Part shown: piece after piece, positions 17,927-26,768 of the stretch
How the letters are laid out: the number at the start of each line of letters is the position of its first letter
Position numbering within the stretch: the first letter of the stretch is position 1
Source: Clostridium sp. CAG:571
GTDB taxonomy: Bacteria > Bacillota > Clostridia > TANB77 > CAG-508
DNA: 64,000 bases
Direction: 5' to 3'
Assembly (NCBI GenBank): GCA_000434015.1
Contig: HF999522.1
Span: forward strand, 65,604 to 129,603
Translations under genes and position numbers: made by a program
The notes under the pieces: model-generated
Database searches by the model: none
Told to the model about the DNA's origin: nothing
What the model saw: only the letters and a program-made list of their open reading frames with translations

Positions 17927-19510
17927 ATGAATAATAGCAAAAAATTTTATATAACAACACCAATTTATTATCCAAGTGGTAAGTTTCATATAGGAACAGC
18001 ATATGCAACAACATTAACAGATTGCATAAGAAGATATAAAAAGGCTAGAGGCTTTGATACATATATGCTAACAGGTCTTGATGAACATGGCCAAAAAGTT
18101 CAAACTGTGGCAGAAAAAAGAGGATTAACACCTCAAGAGCATGTAGACGAAATGGCAGCTGATGCTAAAAAGCTATGGAAATTAATGGATATTGGATATA
18201 ATGATTTTATAAGAACAACAGATGAACGACATGTTAAAGCAGTACAAAAAATAGTAGAAAAATTCATTGAAAATGGTGACATTTACAAAGGAACATATGA
18301 AGGTTGGTACTGTATGCCTTGTGAAAATTATTTCACAGAAACTCAATTAGTAGATGGAAAATGTCCAGATTGTGGTAGAGAAGTAACAAAAATGCAAGAA
18401 GAATCATATTTCTTTAACATGAAAAAATATGAAGGTTGGTTAAAAGAATTTTACAAAGAAAATCCACATTTTATAGAGCCAGAATCAAGAAAAAATGAAA
18501 TATTTAATAATTTTATAAATCCAGGACTTGAAGATTTATGTATAAGCCGTACAACATTTGATTGGGGGATTCCAATGCCAAATGATCCAAAACATGTGCT
18601 ATATGTATGGTTAGATGCTCTAACAAACTACATTACAGCTTTAGGCTATATGTCAGATGATGATTCTTTATTCAAAAAGTATTGGCCAGCAGATTTACAT
18701 ATAGTAGGAAAAGAAATAATAAGATTTCATGGGATTTATTGGCCAATTTTCTTACATGCATTAGGGTTAGAACTTCCTAAAAAAATATATGCACATAGTT
18801 GGATTGTAATGAAAGATGGAAAAATGTCAAAGTCTGTAGGAAATGTAATATACCCAGAAACATTAATTGAAAGATATGGTTTAGATGCAACAAAGTATTA
18901 TTTGTTAAGATTAATGAGTTTTGCACAAGATTCTATGTTTACTCCAGAAGATTTTGTCGAAAGATTTAATTCTGATTTGGCAAATGATTTGGGAAATTTG
19001 TTAAATAGAACAATTGGAATGATGAATAAATATTTTGATGGAAAAATACCAACAGATATTAAAGAAAGAACAGAGTTTGATGATGTTTTAGAAGAATATA
19101 CGAAACTTCAAATTGAAAAAGTAGAAAATAGTATGGATACATATCATATAAGTAACGCAATTTCAGAAATTTGGGCAATAATTGCAAGAACTAATAAGTA
19201 TATAGATGAAACATCACCATGGGTACTTGCAAAATCAGAAGAAGGAAAAGAAATGCTAAAATCTGTAATGAATCATTTAGCAGAAAATTTAAGAAAAATA
19301 GCAATATTAATAGGTCCAATTATGCCAGAAACATCAAAGAAAATTTTAAAACAACTAGGATTATCAGAAGAATATAAATCTTGGGAAACTTTAAATTCAA
19401 ACAGTGAAATAAAAGAAGGTACGAAAGTAATAGAAAAAGGTGAACCTTTATTTGTAAGATTAGACAAAGAAGAAGAAATAGAATTTATAAGAAATCAAAT
19501 GAAGAAATAA
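17927..19510 (+). CDS. metG: Methionyl-tRNA synthetase
   Basis: 527 aa class I synthetase charging tRNA-Met. The HIGH box is HIGT near residue 20, the KMSKS box is KMSKS near 299, and a zinc knuckle CMPC...CPDC lies between about 129 and 147. The protein ends after the anticodon-binding helical domain, without the C-terminal Trbp111-like domain many bacterial forms carry. A ribosome site (AGAGGAG) lies upstream of the ATG. Followed by tmk. Confidence 0.95.
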   Translation: MNNSKKFYITTPIYYPSGKFHIGTAYATTLTDCIRRYKKARGFDTYMLTGLDEHGQKVQTVAEKRGLTPQEHVDEMAADAKKLWKLMDIGYNDFIRTTDERHVKAVQKIVEKFIENGDIYKGTYEGWYCMPCENYFTETQLVDGKCPDCGREVTKMQEESYFFNMKKYEGWLKEFYKENPHFIEPESRKNEIFNNFINPGLEDLCISRTTFDWGIPMPNDPKHVLYVWLDALTNYITALGYMSDDDSLFKKYWPADLHIVGKEIIRFHGIYWPIFLHALGLELPKKIYAHSWIVMKDGKMSKSVGNVIYPETLIERYGLDATKYYLLRLMSFAQDSMFTPEDFVERFNSDLANDLGNLLNRTIGMMNKYFDGKIPTDIKERTEFDDVLEEYTKLQIEKVENSMDTYHISNAISEIWAIIARTNKYIDETSPWVLAKSEEGKEMLKSVMNHLAENLRKIAILIGPIMPETSKKILKQLGLSEEYKSWETLNSNSEIKEGTKVIEKGEPLFVRLDKEEEIEFIRNQMKK

Positions 19511-19595
19511 GAAAGTTTAAGTTAGAAATTAGTAAAATAAACTTGTTATAAAAATGAATTTAAATTAAGGCAAGAAAGTAATAAAGAAAGGAGAA

Positions 19596-19630
19596 GCAGA
19601 GTGTATTTAAAGAGATTAAATATATTCTGC
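19596..19630 (+). promoter_or_regulatory. Hairpin between Shine-Dalgarno and start codon of tmk
   Basis: A 14-bp stem (GCAGAGTGTATTTA against TAAATATATTCTGC, two G-U pairs) separates the AAAGGAG site (about 19587) from the ATG at 19642. When folded, it would bring the two within about 14 bases. A 20-codon GTG-started leader frame also crosses it (19601-19663). Confidence 0.6.
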
Positions 19631-19641
19631 TATTTAATAAT

Positions 19642-20313
19642 ATGGGAAAATTATTTGTTATAGATGGAACAGATGGAAGCGGAAAGCAAACACAATTTAA
19701 AAAATTACAAGAAAGATTAACAAAAGAAGGGATAGATTATAAAACAGTGAGCTTTCCAAATTATGATAGTCCTTCATCATCTCTTGTGAAAATGTATTTG
19801 GCTGGAGAGTTTGGTGAAAATGCAAAACAGGTAAGTCCATATATAGCTTCAACTTTTTATGCTGCAGACAGATATGCTACATTTAAAAAAGAATTAGAAG
19901 AGTATTATAATAATGGAGGAACTATATTGGCAGATAGATATACAACTGCTAACATGATACACCAAGCAGGAAAAATACAAGATAAAAATGAGAGAAAAAA
20001 ACTTTTAGACTGGATATGGGATTTCGAATTTAATTTATATGGTTTGCCAGTGCCTTCAGAAGTATTTTTATTAAAAATGCCTCCAGAAGTGAGTATAGAA
20101 TTAATGAAAGATAGAGAAAACAAATTTACACATGAAGCAGCTAAAGATATTCATGAAAGGGATAAAAATCATCTTATAGATGCTTATAATGCAGCTTGTG
20201 ATGTTGCAAAGGATTATGGTTGGTTTACAATTGAATGTGTTAAAGATGGAAAAATAAGAACCATTGAAGATATCCATGAAGAAATATATAAAGAATTAAA
20301 AAATAAATTATAA
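19642..20313 (+). CDS. tmk: Thymidylate kinase
   Basis: 223 aa. Phosphorylates dTMP to dTDP. P-loop GTDGSGKQT at residues 9-17, DRY motif (ADRYTTANM) near residue 97, and a C-terminal LID-like helix region. The ATG is directly downstream of a stable hairpin that lies between the ribosome site and the start, so translation may be regulated. Confidence 0.92.
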   Translation: MGKLFVIDGTDGSGKQTQFKKLQERLTKEGIDYKTVSFPNYDSPSSSLVKMYLAGEFGENAKQVSPYIASTFYAADRYATFKKELEEYYNNGGTILADRYTTANMIHQAGKIQDKNERKKLLDWIWDFEFNLYGLPVPSEVFLLKMPPEVSIELMKDRENKFTHEAAKDIHERDKNHLIDAYNAACDVAKDYGWFTIECVKDGKIRTIEDIHEEIYKELKNKL

Positions 20314-20368
20314 AATAATAAGAATTGTTTATAAAAATATTACTAATATATAGTAAGGAGTAATATAA

Positions 20369-21528
20369 ATGAAAAACATAAACATAGAGCAATATATAGA
20401 AGATTATGAAAATGGTAAAATAACAACTATTCAAATAGCTAAAAAAGAAAATGTAGCTCGAGGAACAGTAAATGTTAAAATAAATGCTTATTATAAAAGT
20501 ATTCGGTAAAGAAAGACCAAAATTACCTAAAACAACGCACAAAAAGAAAATTGATATAGCAAAGTATATAAAAGATTACGAAAATGGATTATTATCAGTT
20601 GAAGAAATAGCTAAGAAAGAAAATACAAGCAAAGTTACTATAAATATTAGAATAAATAAGTATTACGAAGAAATTGGAAAAAGTAGAAAGAAAATATCTA
20701 AAGAAAAAATAATAGATATGGAAAAATATATAAAGGATTACGAAGCTGGATTACTATCAGTTAAAGAAATTGCCAAGAGAGAAAATACAACTACAGTTAC
20801 AATAAATGTAAAAATGAATGAATATTATAGAAAAAATGGCAAAAGAAGACCGGTGCTTAAAAGAAAAAAAGAAATAGACATAGAAAAATATATAAAAGAT
20901 TATGAAGAGGGAAAAATTACAATTGAAAAAATGGCCAAGCTAGAAGGAATATCCAGAAATACAATGAATAAAATTTTATGTGAATATTATATAGAATGTG
21001 GAAGAGAAAAGCCTAAACTAAATCAAAGAATGGATATAAAAATAGAAAAATATATAGAAGACTATGAAAATAGAAGAATAACAGTTTCTGAAATAGCAGA
21101 AAAAGAAAATGCATCTATTTCAACAATTAGTTCTAAAATTAAAAAATATTATAATTTGAGAAGAGAACAAAAATTAAAAACAGTAAAAAAGTCAAAGAGT
21201 GATTTAATAGAAAAATATATAGAAGATTTAGAAAATGGAAAAATTACGCCAAAAGAACTTGCGGAAAAGCTATTAGTTTCGCAATCATCAATAAATATGC
21301 TGATTAGAGAGTTTTATAAAAGTAAAAATAGAACAGAGCCAAAGTACAGACGGTTTACAAAATAAACTTATAAGATTGATAAAAGCGGGATATACAGAAA
21401 CACAAATAAGAGAAGAAGCTAAAAAAAGAAATATGATAATTTCTGATGAGGATTTAAAAAAGGCTAGAGAAGCGTTAATAAAAAAGAATGACAAATCTGA
21501 ACGAGAAGATGATGAAATTTCAATGTAA
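20369..21528 (+). CDS. Tandem helix-turn-helix repeat protein, read through two CGG +1 shifts
   Basis: 385 aa if the Cs at 20504 and 21351 are skipped. It contains six consecutive units of about 45-60 residues, each of the form EKYI.DYENG..ITV.EIAKKENVS..T(I/V)...I..YY, followed by a seventh diverged unit with a charged C-terminus. Each unit looks like a small HTH. At the first shift the restored text is YYKSIGKERPKL, which lines up with YYEEIGKSRKK and YYRKNGKRRP of the next units, so Gly is right. The second shift adds 58 residues (GLQNKLIRLIKAGYTETQI...). A good AAGGAG precedes the ATG. Probably binds a repeated DNA target. No family name recognised. Confidence 0.78.
20504..20506 (+). other. 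In-frame CGG, +1 frameshift site 2 (HTH array)
   Basis: ATT CGG T followed at once by an in-frame stop (CGG TAA). Skipping C gives ATT GGT AAA GAA and matches the internal repeat alignment. Confidence 0.9.
21351..21353 (+). other. In-frame CGG, +1 frameshift site 3 (HTH array)
   Basis: AGA CGG T. Zero frame stops three codons later. The +1 frame stays open for 58 further codons to a stop at 21526. Confidence 0.75.
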
Positions 21529-21664
21529 AAATAAAATGACAATTTAAATTAAAAACGATGATATTAAAAAATTAGAGTAATAATATTAAAAAACTATTTA
21601 ACCAAAAAGCAAGATGTGATATAATGCAGTTTGCAGAAAAAATTAATTAAAGGAAGTGTTTTTT

Positions 21665-22612
21665 ATGATAGAAAAGAGAAAAGTTGTATTAGTAGGAACA
21701 GGGTTTGTAGGAATGAGTATGGCATATTCATTATTAAACCAAGGAGGAATTAATGAACTTGTATTAATAGATGTATTAAAAGAAAAAGCAGTAGGTGAAG
21801 CAATGGACTTAGCACATGGAATTCCTTGTGCACCAGCAAGAATAGACATAAAAGCAGGAGATTATGATGAATGTAAAGATGCTGATATAGTAGTAATTAC
21901 AGCAGGATTAGCACAAAAACCAGGACAAACAAGATTAGACTTGGCAAAAACAAATGCTAAAATAATGAAAGATATTACAAAAAGTGTTGTTGATTCAGGT
22001 TTTGATGGAATATTTGTTATAGCAAGCAATCCTGTAGATTTAATGACATATGTTGTACAAAAAGTATCAGGATTTCCAACAAATAAAGTAATTGGTTCTG
22101 GAACTGTACTAGATACAGCAAGATTAAGATATTTAATAGGTGAACATCTACATGTTTGTAGCAAAAATGTTCATGCATATATTATGGGAGAGCATGGAGA
22201 TTCTTCATTTGTTCCATGGTCACATAGTTATGTTGGATGCAAAAGCTTAATAAATATATTAAAACAAAAACATGAGGATTTATCTATATTAGACAAAATT
22301 TATACAGATGTTCAACAAGCAGCCTATGAAATAATTAATAGAAAAAAAGCAACTTACTATGGAATAGGATTAGGATTAACTAAAATAATAAAAGCAATAT
22401 TAAATGATGAAAATGAAATATTAACAGTTTCAACATATTTAGATGGACAATATAATCATGATGGTATTTTTATAGGTGTTCCAGCAATAATTAACCATCA
22501 AGGTGTACAAGAAATTTTGGAATTAAATCTAGATAAAGAAGAACAAGGAAAATTAGATAATAGTTGCAATGTTTTAAATGATATGTTAAAAGAGATTGAA
22601 TCTGAAATTTAA
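21665..22612 (+). CDS. ldh: L-lactate dehydrogenase
   Basis: 315 aa. Reduces pyruvate to L-lactate with NADH. Rossmann GTGFVGMS near residue 10, substrate loop AQKPGQTRLDL, GSGTVLDTARLRYLI, and the catalytic HGDSSFVPWS. Start at 21665 has AAAGGAAG 8 bases upstream; a GTG at 21656 is closer than a ribosome can use. It ends in a clear terminator and is probably a single-gene unit serving fermentation. Confidence 0.94.
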   Translation: MIEKRKVVLVGTGFVGMSMAYSLLNQGGINELVLIDVLKEKAVGEAMDLAHGIPCAPARIDIKAGDYDECKDADIVVITAGLAQKPGQTRLDLAKTNAKIMKDITKSVVDSGFDGIFVIASNPVDLMTYVVQKVSGFPTNKVIGSGTVLDTARLRYLIGEHLHVCSKNVHAYIMGEHGDSSFVPWSHSYVGCKSLINILKQKHEDLSILDKIYTDVQQAAYEIINRKKATYYGIGLGLTKIIKAILNDENEILTVSTYLDGQYNHDGIFIGVPAIINHQGVQEILELNLDKEEQGKLDNSCNVLNDMLKEIESEI

Positions 22613-22633
22613 TAAATAAAAAGATAAATATAA

Positions 22634-22674
22634 AAAAGAGTGATTATTGAAAATTAGCATTAATCACTTCTTTT
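22634..22674 (+). terminator. Rho-independent terminator of ldh
   Basis: AAGAGTGATTA pairs with TAATCACTTCTTTT (one bulge), ending in T4. Confidence 0.75.
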
Positions 22675-22790
22675 AATTTATCCTAAAAATTAATATATTT
22701 AATAATTATTTTAATCAAATGATTTTACTTTACAAATACTAAAAAAAGCAAATATTGTAAAAATATGAGAAAAAGCTTTAAAAGAAAATT

Positions 22791-22830
22791 GATGGCGGGT
22801 CATATTTTATAAAAATATCCTGTCATTTTT
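22791..22830 (+). terminator. Second hairpin in the ldh downstream spacer
   Basis: GATGGCGGG..ATATTTT pairs with AAAATAT..CCTGTCATT using several G-U pairs, then T5. The 22613-22921 spacer otherwise holds only a TATAAT (22887) ahead of the next gene. Confidence 0.65.
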
Positions 22831-22921
22831 AATATTTTAGTTTAAATAAAAAATCGAAATTAATAGCTTTAAGTAAAATTATATGATATAATACAAAAGA
22901 TTAAGGAAGGTTAGAAATAGT

Positions 22922-23893
22922 ATGTTAAGAGAATTTAAAGAAGCAGATATCGACAAGATTATGCAGATATGGAGAGATGGAAATTTTAAAGCTCATAATT
23001 TTATACCAAATAAATATTGGTCAGATAATTATATAAGAGTTCAAAATGAATATTTAAGAAAATCGAATACATGGGTATATACTGAAAATGAAGAAATTCA
23101 GGCTTTTATTAGCGTTATGGATGATGGATATATTGGAGCACTTTTTGTTATACCTAAGATACAAAGAGATGGAATAGGAACAATGTTAGTAAATCATGTT
23201 AAGGAAAAATATGATAAATTATATTTAAATGTTTATGAAAAAAATGTCCCTGCTACTATGTTTTATAAAGCGATGGGATTTAGAAAAATAAGAGTGCAAA
23301 TAGATGAAGCAACACAAGAAAAAGAATATATAATGGAATGGAATAAGAGCGATAAAGAAAGAGTAAGTGTTGTATATTTTGACAATAGCATCAGAGAAGA
23401 AGTTATAAAAAAATATATTAATGATGATATAATGGAATTAAGTAATATGCAAATATATACAAGTGAGCAAGTAGAAAAAATAAATAATATTGACATAAAG
23501 CCATTACTAACAGTATCTCCATTTGGAATAAAAGTAAAAGATCATATAGCTCTAATAGCAGCATTTAGTAAAGCTTTTAGAAATAAAAAAGCTGTTTTAT
23601 ACATAAATAATAATAATAATTATGATATGATTGAAGAAATATTAAAAGAGTTTATAAAAGTAAAAAGAATAGAATTATTAGTAGTAATTCAAAAACCATT
23701 TCTAATTGAAGGAAACAAAAAAATAAAACAATCAGAATTGTTAGAGCAAAAATATAAAATGTTTCCAATTTACAAATGTAATTATGATCAAAAGGGTGAA
23801 AAACTTTCTTTCAAGGAGGCTTTTTATAAAAGAGATGAAGAATGTTTAAAAGAAATAAAAGAAATATGTAAAAATTTTAATAATAATAAATAG
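22922..23893 (+). CDS. GNAT acetyltransferase with C-terminal domain of unknown function
   Basis: 323 aa. Residues 1-140 form a GNAT acetyl-CoA-dependent acetyltransferase: motif A is ALFVIPKIQRDGIGTMLVNH (near residue 78) and motif B is YLNVYEKNVPATMFYKAMGF. Residues about 150-323 are a separate alpha/beta domain (VSVVYFDNSI..., then AAFSKAFRNKKAVLYI) that I do not recognise. Substrate unknown. A TATAAT about 30 bases upstream and GGAAGG give it its own promoter and ribosome site. Confidence 0.75.
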   Translation: MLREFKEADIDKIMQIWRDGNFKAHNFIPNKYWSDNYIRVQNEYLRKSNTWVYTENEEIQAFISVMDDGYIGALFVIPKIQRDGIGTMLVNHVKEKYDKLYLNVYEKNVPATMFYKAMGFRKIRVQIDEATQEKEYIMEWNKSDKERVSVVYFDNSIREEVIKKYINDDIMELSNMQIYTSEQVEKINNIDIKPLLTVSPFGIKVKDHIALIAAFSKAFRNKKAVLYINNNNNYDMIEEILKEFIKVKRIELLVVIQKPFLIEGNKKIKQSELLEQKYKMFPIYKCNYDQKGEKLSFKEAFYKRDEECLKEIKEICKNFNNNK

Positions 23894-23938
23894 TAGCTTT
23901 TTTAGATATAGTCCAAAATTTGTAATAAAGGAGTAGTT

Positions 23939-26395
23939 ATGGAAGAAAAACTAGAAATAAAAAAATTAATAGAAGAAAATAATCTTTTTAAAAAAATATC
24001 TGGGTATTCAAAAGAATATTTAATGTTAATAAAATTATATTTAATTAATGGTGCATGTGGGTTAAAAAAACAAACAGAAGATCAAGTAGCAAACAATATG
24101 ATAACTGGATATACTATAAAATCATGTGCAAATGAAAACTATGACTATTTACCATATGTTGTAAATTGTAAACAAAAAATAGAATTAGGTAGTTCAAGAT
24201 TTGTAAAAGATTATAAAATAGGACAATTTCTTCCTAAATGCAAAGAATGTAAACTTAAAGAAGAATGTATAAAGTTTATAATAGTAAATTTTATATATGA
24301 GATTAATAAATACAATCAAGAAAATAGTACTAATATAGGCTATTTAGATGTGATTAATGAAATGCTTGCTGAGCCACAAGAAGAGTTAAAAAATTTTACG
24401 GATAAATCTATTTTTGAAAAAGTAGATTTCTATGATCTTATTTTTATAAAAACAATATTACAATCAAAATTTATTTATATGTCTGAATTTAATGAAGAAA
24501 CTAAAAAAGCAAAATTTAATTATATAAAATTAGATAGCAGAGAAGGCTACGTTCTTTATATAAACAAATTATACGACTTCTATAAAGGTGCGTTCTATAG
24601 CCAAATTGAGATTGATGTTAATAATTTCAATTTTGAACAAGGAAAAGAAGAAACTAAAAGAGAATATATTTATAAAATAGCGGCTATTTACAGCTATTAT
24701 ATGGAGCATGACAAGTTAGATATTATAAAAGCACTAGAAGAGTATTTAAAAGATGGTTGTGGATTGATTAATTCAGAAAGATCATATTATTTTTATGCAA
24801 AGTATAAAAATAAAGTGGCCGAATTACCATATAGTCAAAAAGTTAAACAAACAATAATTAACTTATTTAATTATGTAATTAACTATAATTATAATGGAAA
24901 TACACCATATATTCCTATTAATATATTAATGTATACAGAAGATAAAGAAAGTGTAGAAAATATAACAAGAATAATATCTGATTTTATGTGGTTTTTTAAC
25001 TTTTTACCAGAAAATAAGGGTTTTTATAAAGAATCTATGAATGATATGATTTTAGATAGACATGTCATTGGAAAAATTTATTATAACTTAGAAACAAAAG
25101 AACAAAGAAAAGGAACTTTAATAATAGAAAATTTTGAAAACCTAATGTATACAGATGACCTTAACTGTAATATGATAATGAATCTATTAACAGATCAATT
25201 AGAAAGATGTAAAGGTATTTGTACAGTAATATATGGTAAAAAAGAAACAATAGGAACAATAATAGAAAAACATCCTAAACTTAATTATAAAATATTCGAT
25301 ATAAAATTAGAGTTAGATGAATTAGATATAGATAATTTGTATAAAGTTACTTTTGATAAATTGTCTAGAACAGAAAGAATAGAAGAAAAAGCAAAAACAA
25401 AATTATATAATTATATTAAATCTTCATATTCTAAAAGTGAAGTAAAAGAAATGGATTATATAAGTGAACTATATACAAAAATAATTCTAGATAAAAATAA
25501 AACTGTAAATGCAGATAAAACAAAAATGATATTAGAGTCAAATATACCAGATGTATATAATACAAGAAATTTAGGAGAAATATTAGAGGAATTAAACTCT
25601 TTGGTTGGACTATATAATATAAAAAATCAATTAGATAAATTAATACATTTATTAAAATTTAATAAAAAAGTTAATATGGATATGTCCGAAACAAATTTGC
25701 ATATGGTATTTACAGGAAATCCAGGAACAGGAAAAACTACAGTCGCAAGAATAGTTAGTGATATATTATACAATTTAGGATATATAAAACAAAATAAACT
25801 AGTAGAAGTATCTGCGAAAGATTTAATAGCAGAGTACGTTGGACAAACTTCTGGAAAAACATATAGAACAATGAAATCAGCATTTGGAGGAGTTTTATTT
25901 ATAGATGAGGCATATTCTATATTATCACAAGGTAAAACATCATTTGGACCTGAATGTATAGCAACAATTATAAAAATAATGGAAGATCATAAAAATGAAT
26001 TAGTAGTAATTTTTGCTGGATATGAAAAAGAAATGGAAGAGTTTATAAGATCAAATCCAGGACTTAAATCTAGAATTGGTTATCTAATTAAATTTAAAGA
26101 TTATAATGTGGATGAACTTATGGAGATATTTAATAAGTTGCTAGAAAAAAACAAATTAAAAATAGAAGATTTAGCAAAAGAAACGGTAAGACAAGTAATA
26201 ACAGATTCTTCTAAGATAGATAATTTTGGTAATGGTAGATTTATAAATAATTTATTCCAAAATATATTAATTGAACATGCTAAAAATACAAGCGAATTAG
26301 AAGATTTAGATAGGCTATATACAATTACTTTACAAGATATTAATAAAGAAGATTTAGTTGTAAAAAGTAATGAAAGAAAAAGGATTGGATTTTAA
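23939..26395 (+). CDS. CbbX/SpoVK-type AAA+ ATPase with long N-terminal region
   Basis: 818 aa. The C-terminal third (about 540-800) is a CbxX/CfqX-type AAA+ module: GLYNIKNQLDKL, Walker A GNPGTGKTT, EYVGQTSGKT, Walker B GVLFIDEAYS, and an arginine finger in NPGLKSRI. The N-terminal 530 residues are unfamiliar and include a Cys cluster (CKECKLKEEC near residue 101) that could bind zinc or iron-sulfur, and a second P-loop-less ATPase-like fold (GTLIIENFENLMYTDD). Proteins of the SpoVK group act as remodelling ATPases in sporulation or in effector systems. The role here is unknown. It is followed by GIY-YIG with a 1-base gap. Confidence 0.8.
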   Translation: MEEKLEIKKLIEENNLFKKISGYSKEYLMLIKLYLINGACGLKKQTEDQVANNMITGYTIKSCANENYDYLPYVVNCKQKIELGSSRFVKDYKIGQFLPKCKECKLKEECIKFIIVNFIYEINKYNQENSTNIGYLDVINEMLAEPQEELKNFTDKSIFEKVDFYDLIFIKTILQSKFIYMSEFNEETKKAKFNYIKLDSREGYVLYINKLYDFYKGAFYSQIEIDVNNFNFEQGKEETKREYIYKIAAIYSYYMEHDKLDIIKALEEYLKDGCGLINSERSYYFYAKYKNKVAELPYSQKVKQTIINLFNYVINYNYNGNTPYIPINILMYTEDKESVENITRIISDFMWFFNFLPENKGFYKESMNDMILDRHVIGKIYYNLETKEQRKGTLIIENFENLMYTDDLNCNMIMNLLTDQLERCKGICTVIYGKKETIGTIIEKHPKLNYKIFDIKLELDELDIDNLYKVTFDKLSRTERIEEKAKTKLYNYIKSSYSKSEVKEMDYISELYTKIILDKNKTVNADKTKMILESNIPDVYNTRNLGEILEELNSLVGLYNIKNQLDKLIHLLKFNKKVNMDMSETNLHMVFTGNPGTGKTTVARIVSDILYNLGYIKQNKLVEVSAKDLIAEYVGQTSGKTYRTMKSAFGGVLFIDEAYSILSQGKTSFGPECIATIIKIMEDHKNELVVIFAGYEKEMEEFIRSNPGLKSRIGYLIKFKDYNVDELMEIFNKLLEKNKLKIEDLAKETVRQVITDSSKIDNFGNGRFINNLFQNILIEHAKNTSELEDLDRLYTITLQDINKEDLVVKSNERKRIGF

Positions 26396-26396
26396 A

Positions 26397-26717
26397 ATGT
26401 ATTATGTATATATGTTGAGATGTAAAGATAATTCTATATACACAGGAATTACAAAAGATTTAACAAGAAGGATGAAAGAACACTTTGAAAAAACAGATAA
26501 GTGTGCTAAATATACACGTTATCATGAGGCTTCTAAATTAGAATTAGCTTGGCAAACAGAAACAAAAGCTTTAGCTTCTAAATTAGAATATCATATAAAA
26601 AAAGATTTAAATAAAAAACAAAAAGAAGAATTAATAAGAAAACCAGAGAATATAGAGAAATTCTTGTCTGATAAAATTAATTGTGATGAATTTATTCATA
26701 TGAAAAGTAAAGTATAA
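26397..26717 (+). CDS. GIY-YIG endonuclease-like protein (YhbQ/UPF0213 type)
   Basis: 106 aa. GIY-YIG fold from the first residues: YYVYMLRCKDNSIYTGIT with the catalytic Tyr pair, then the Arg/His-bearing DLTRRMKEHF and a conserved Glu in a terminal helix. Small stand-alone UPF0213 proteins of this kind are of unknown physiological role. I place the start at 26397 (M-YYVYM, as in the family) with AAAGGA about 11 bases upstream; an in-frame ATG at 26370 would lie in the previous gene. Confidence 0.82.
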   Translation: MYYVYMLRCKDNSIYTGITKDLTRRMKEHFEKTDKCAKYTRYHEASKLELAWQTETKALASKLEYHIKKDLNKKQKEELIRKPENIEKFLSDKINCDEFIHMKSKV

Positions 26718-26724
26718 AAATTTT

Positions 26725-26743
26725 ATCTTTTTGCCCCGTCCCC
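26725..26743 (+). repeat. Isolated REP-like repeat
   Basis: Identical to the right end of the RAYT element at 17824-17842, including flanking TTTT. It has no transposase beside it, so it looks like a mobilised single end. It lies between the GIY-YIG gene and miaB. Confidence 0.75.
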
Positions 26744-26768
26744 GATGGCAAAGTTTGGAGGAATGATA

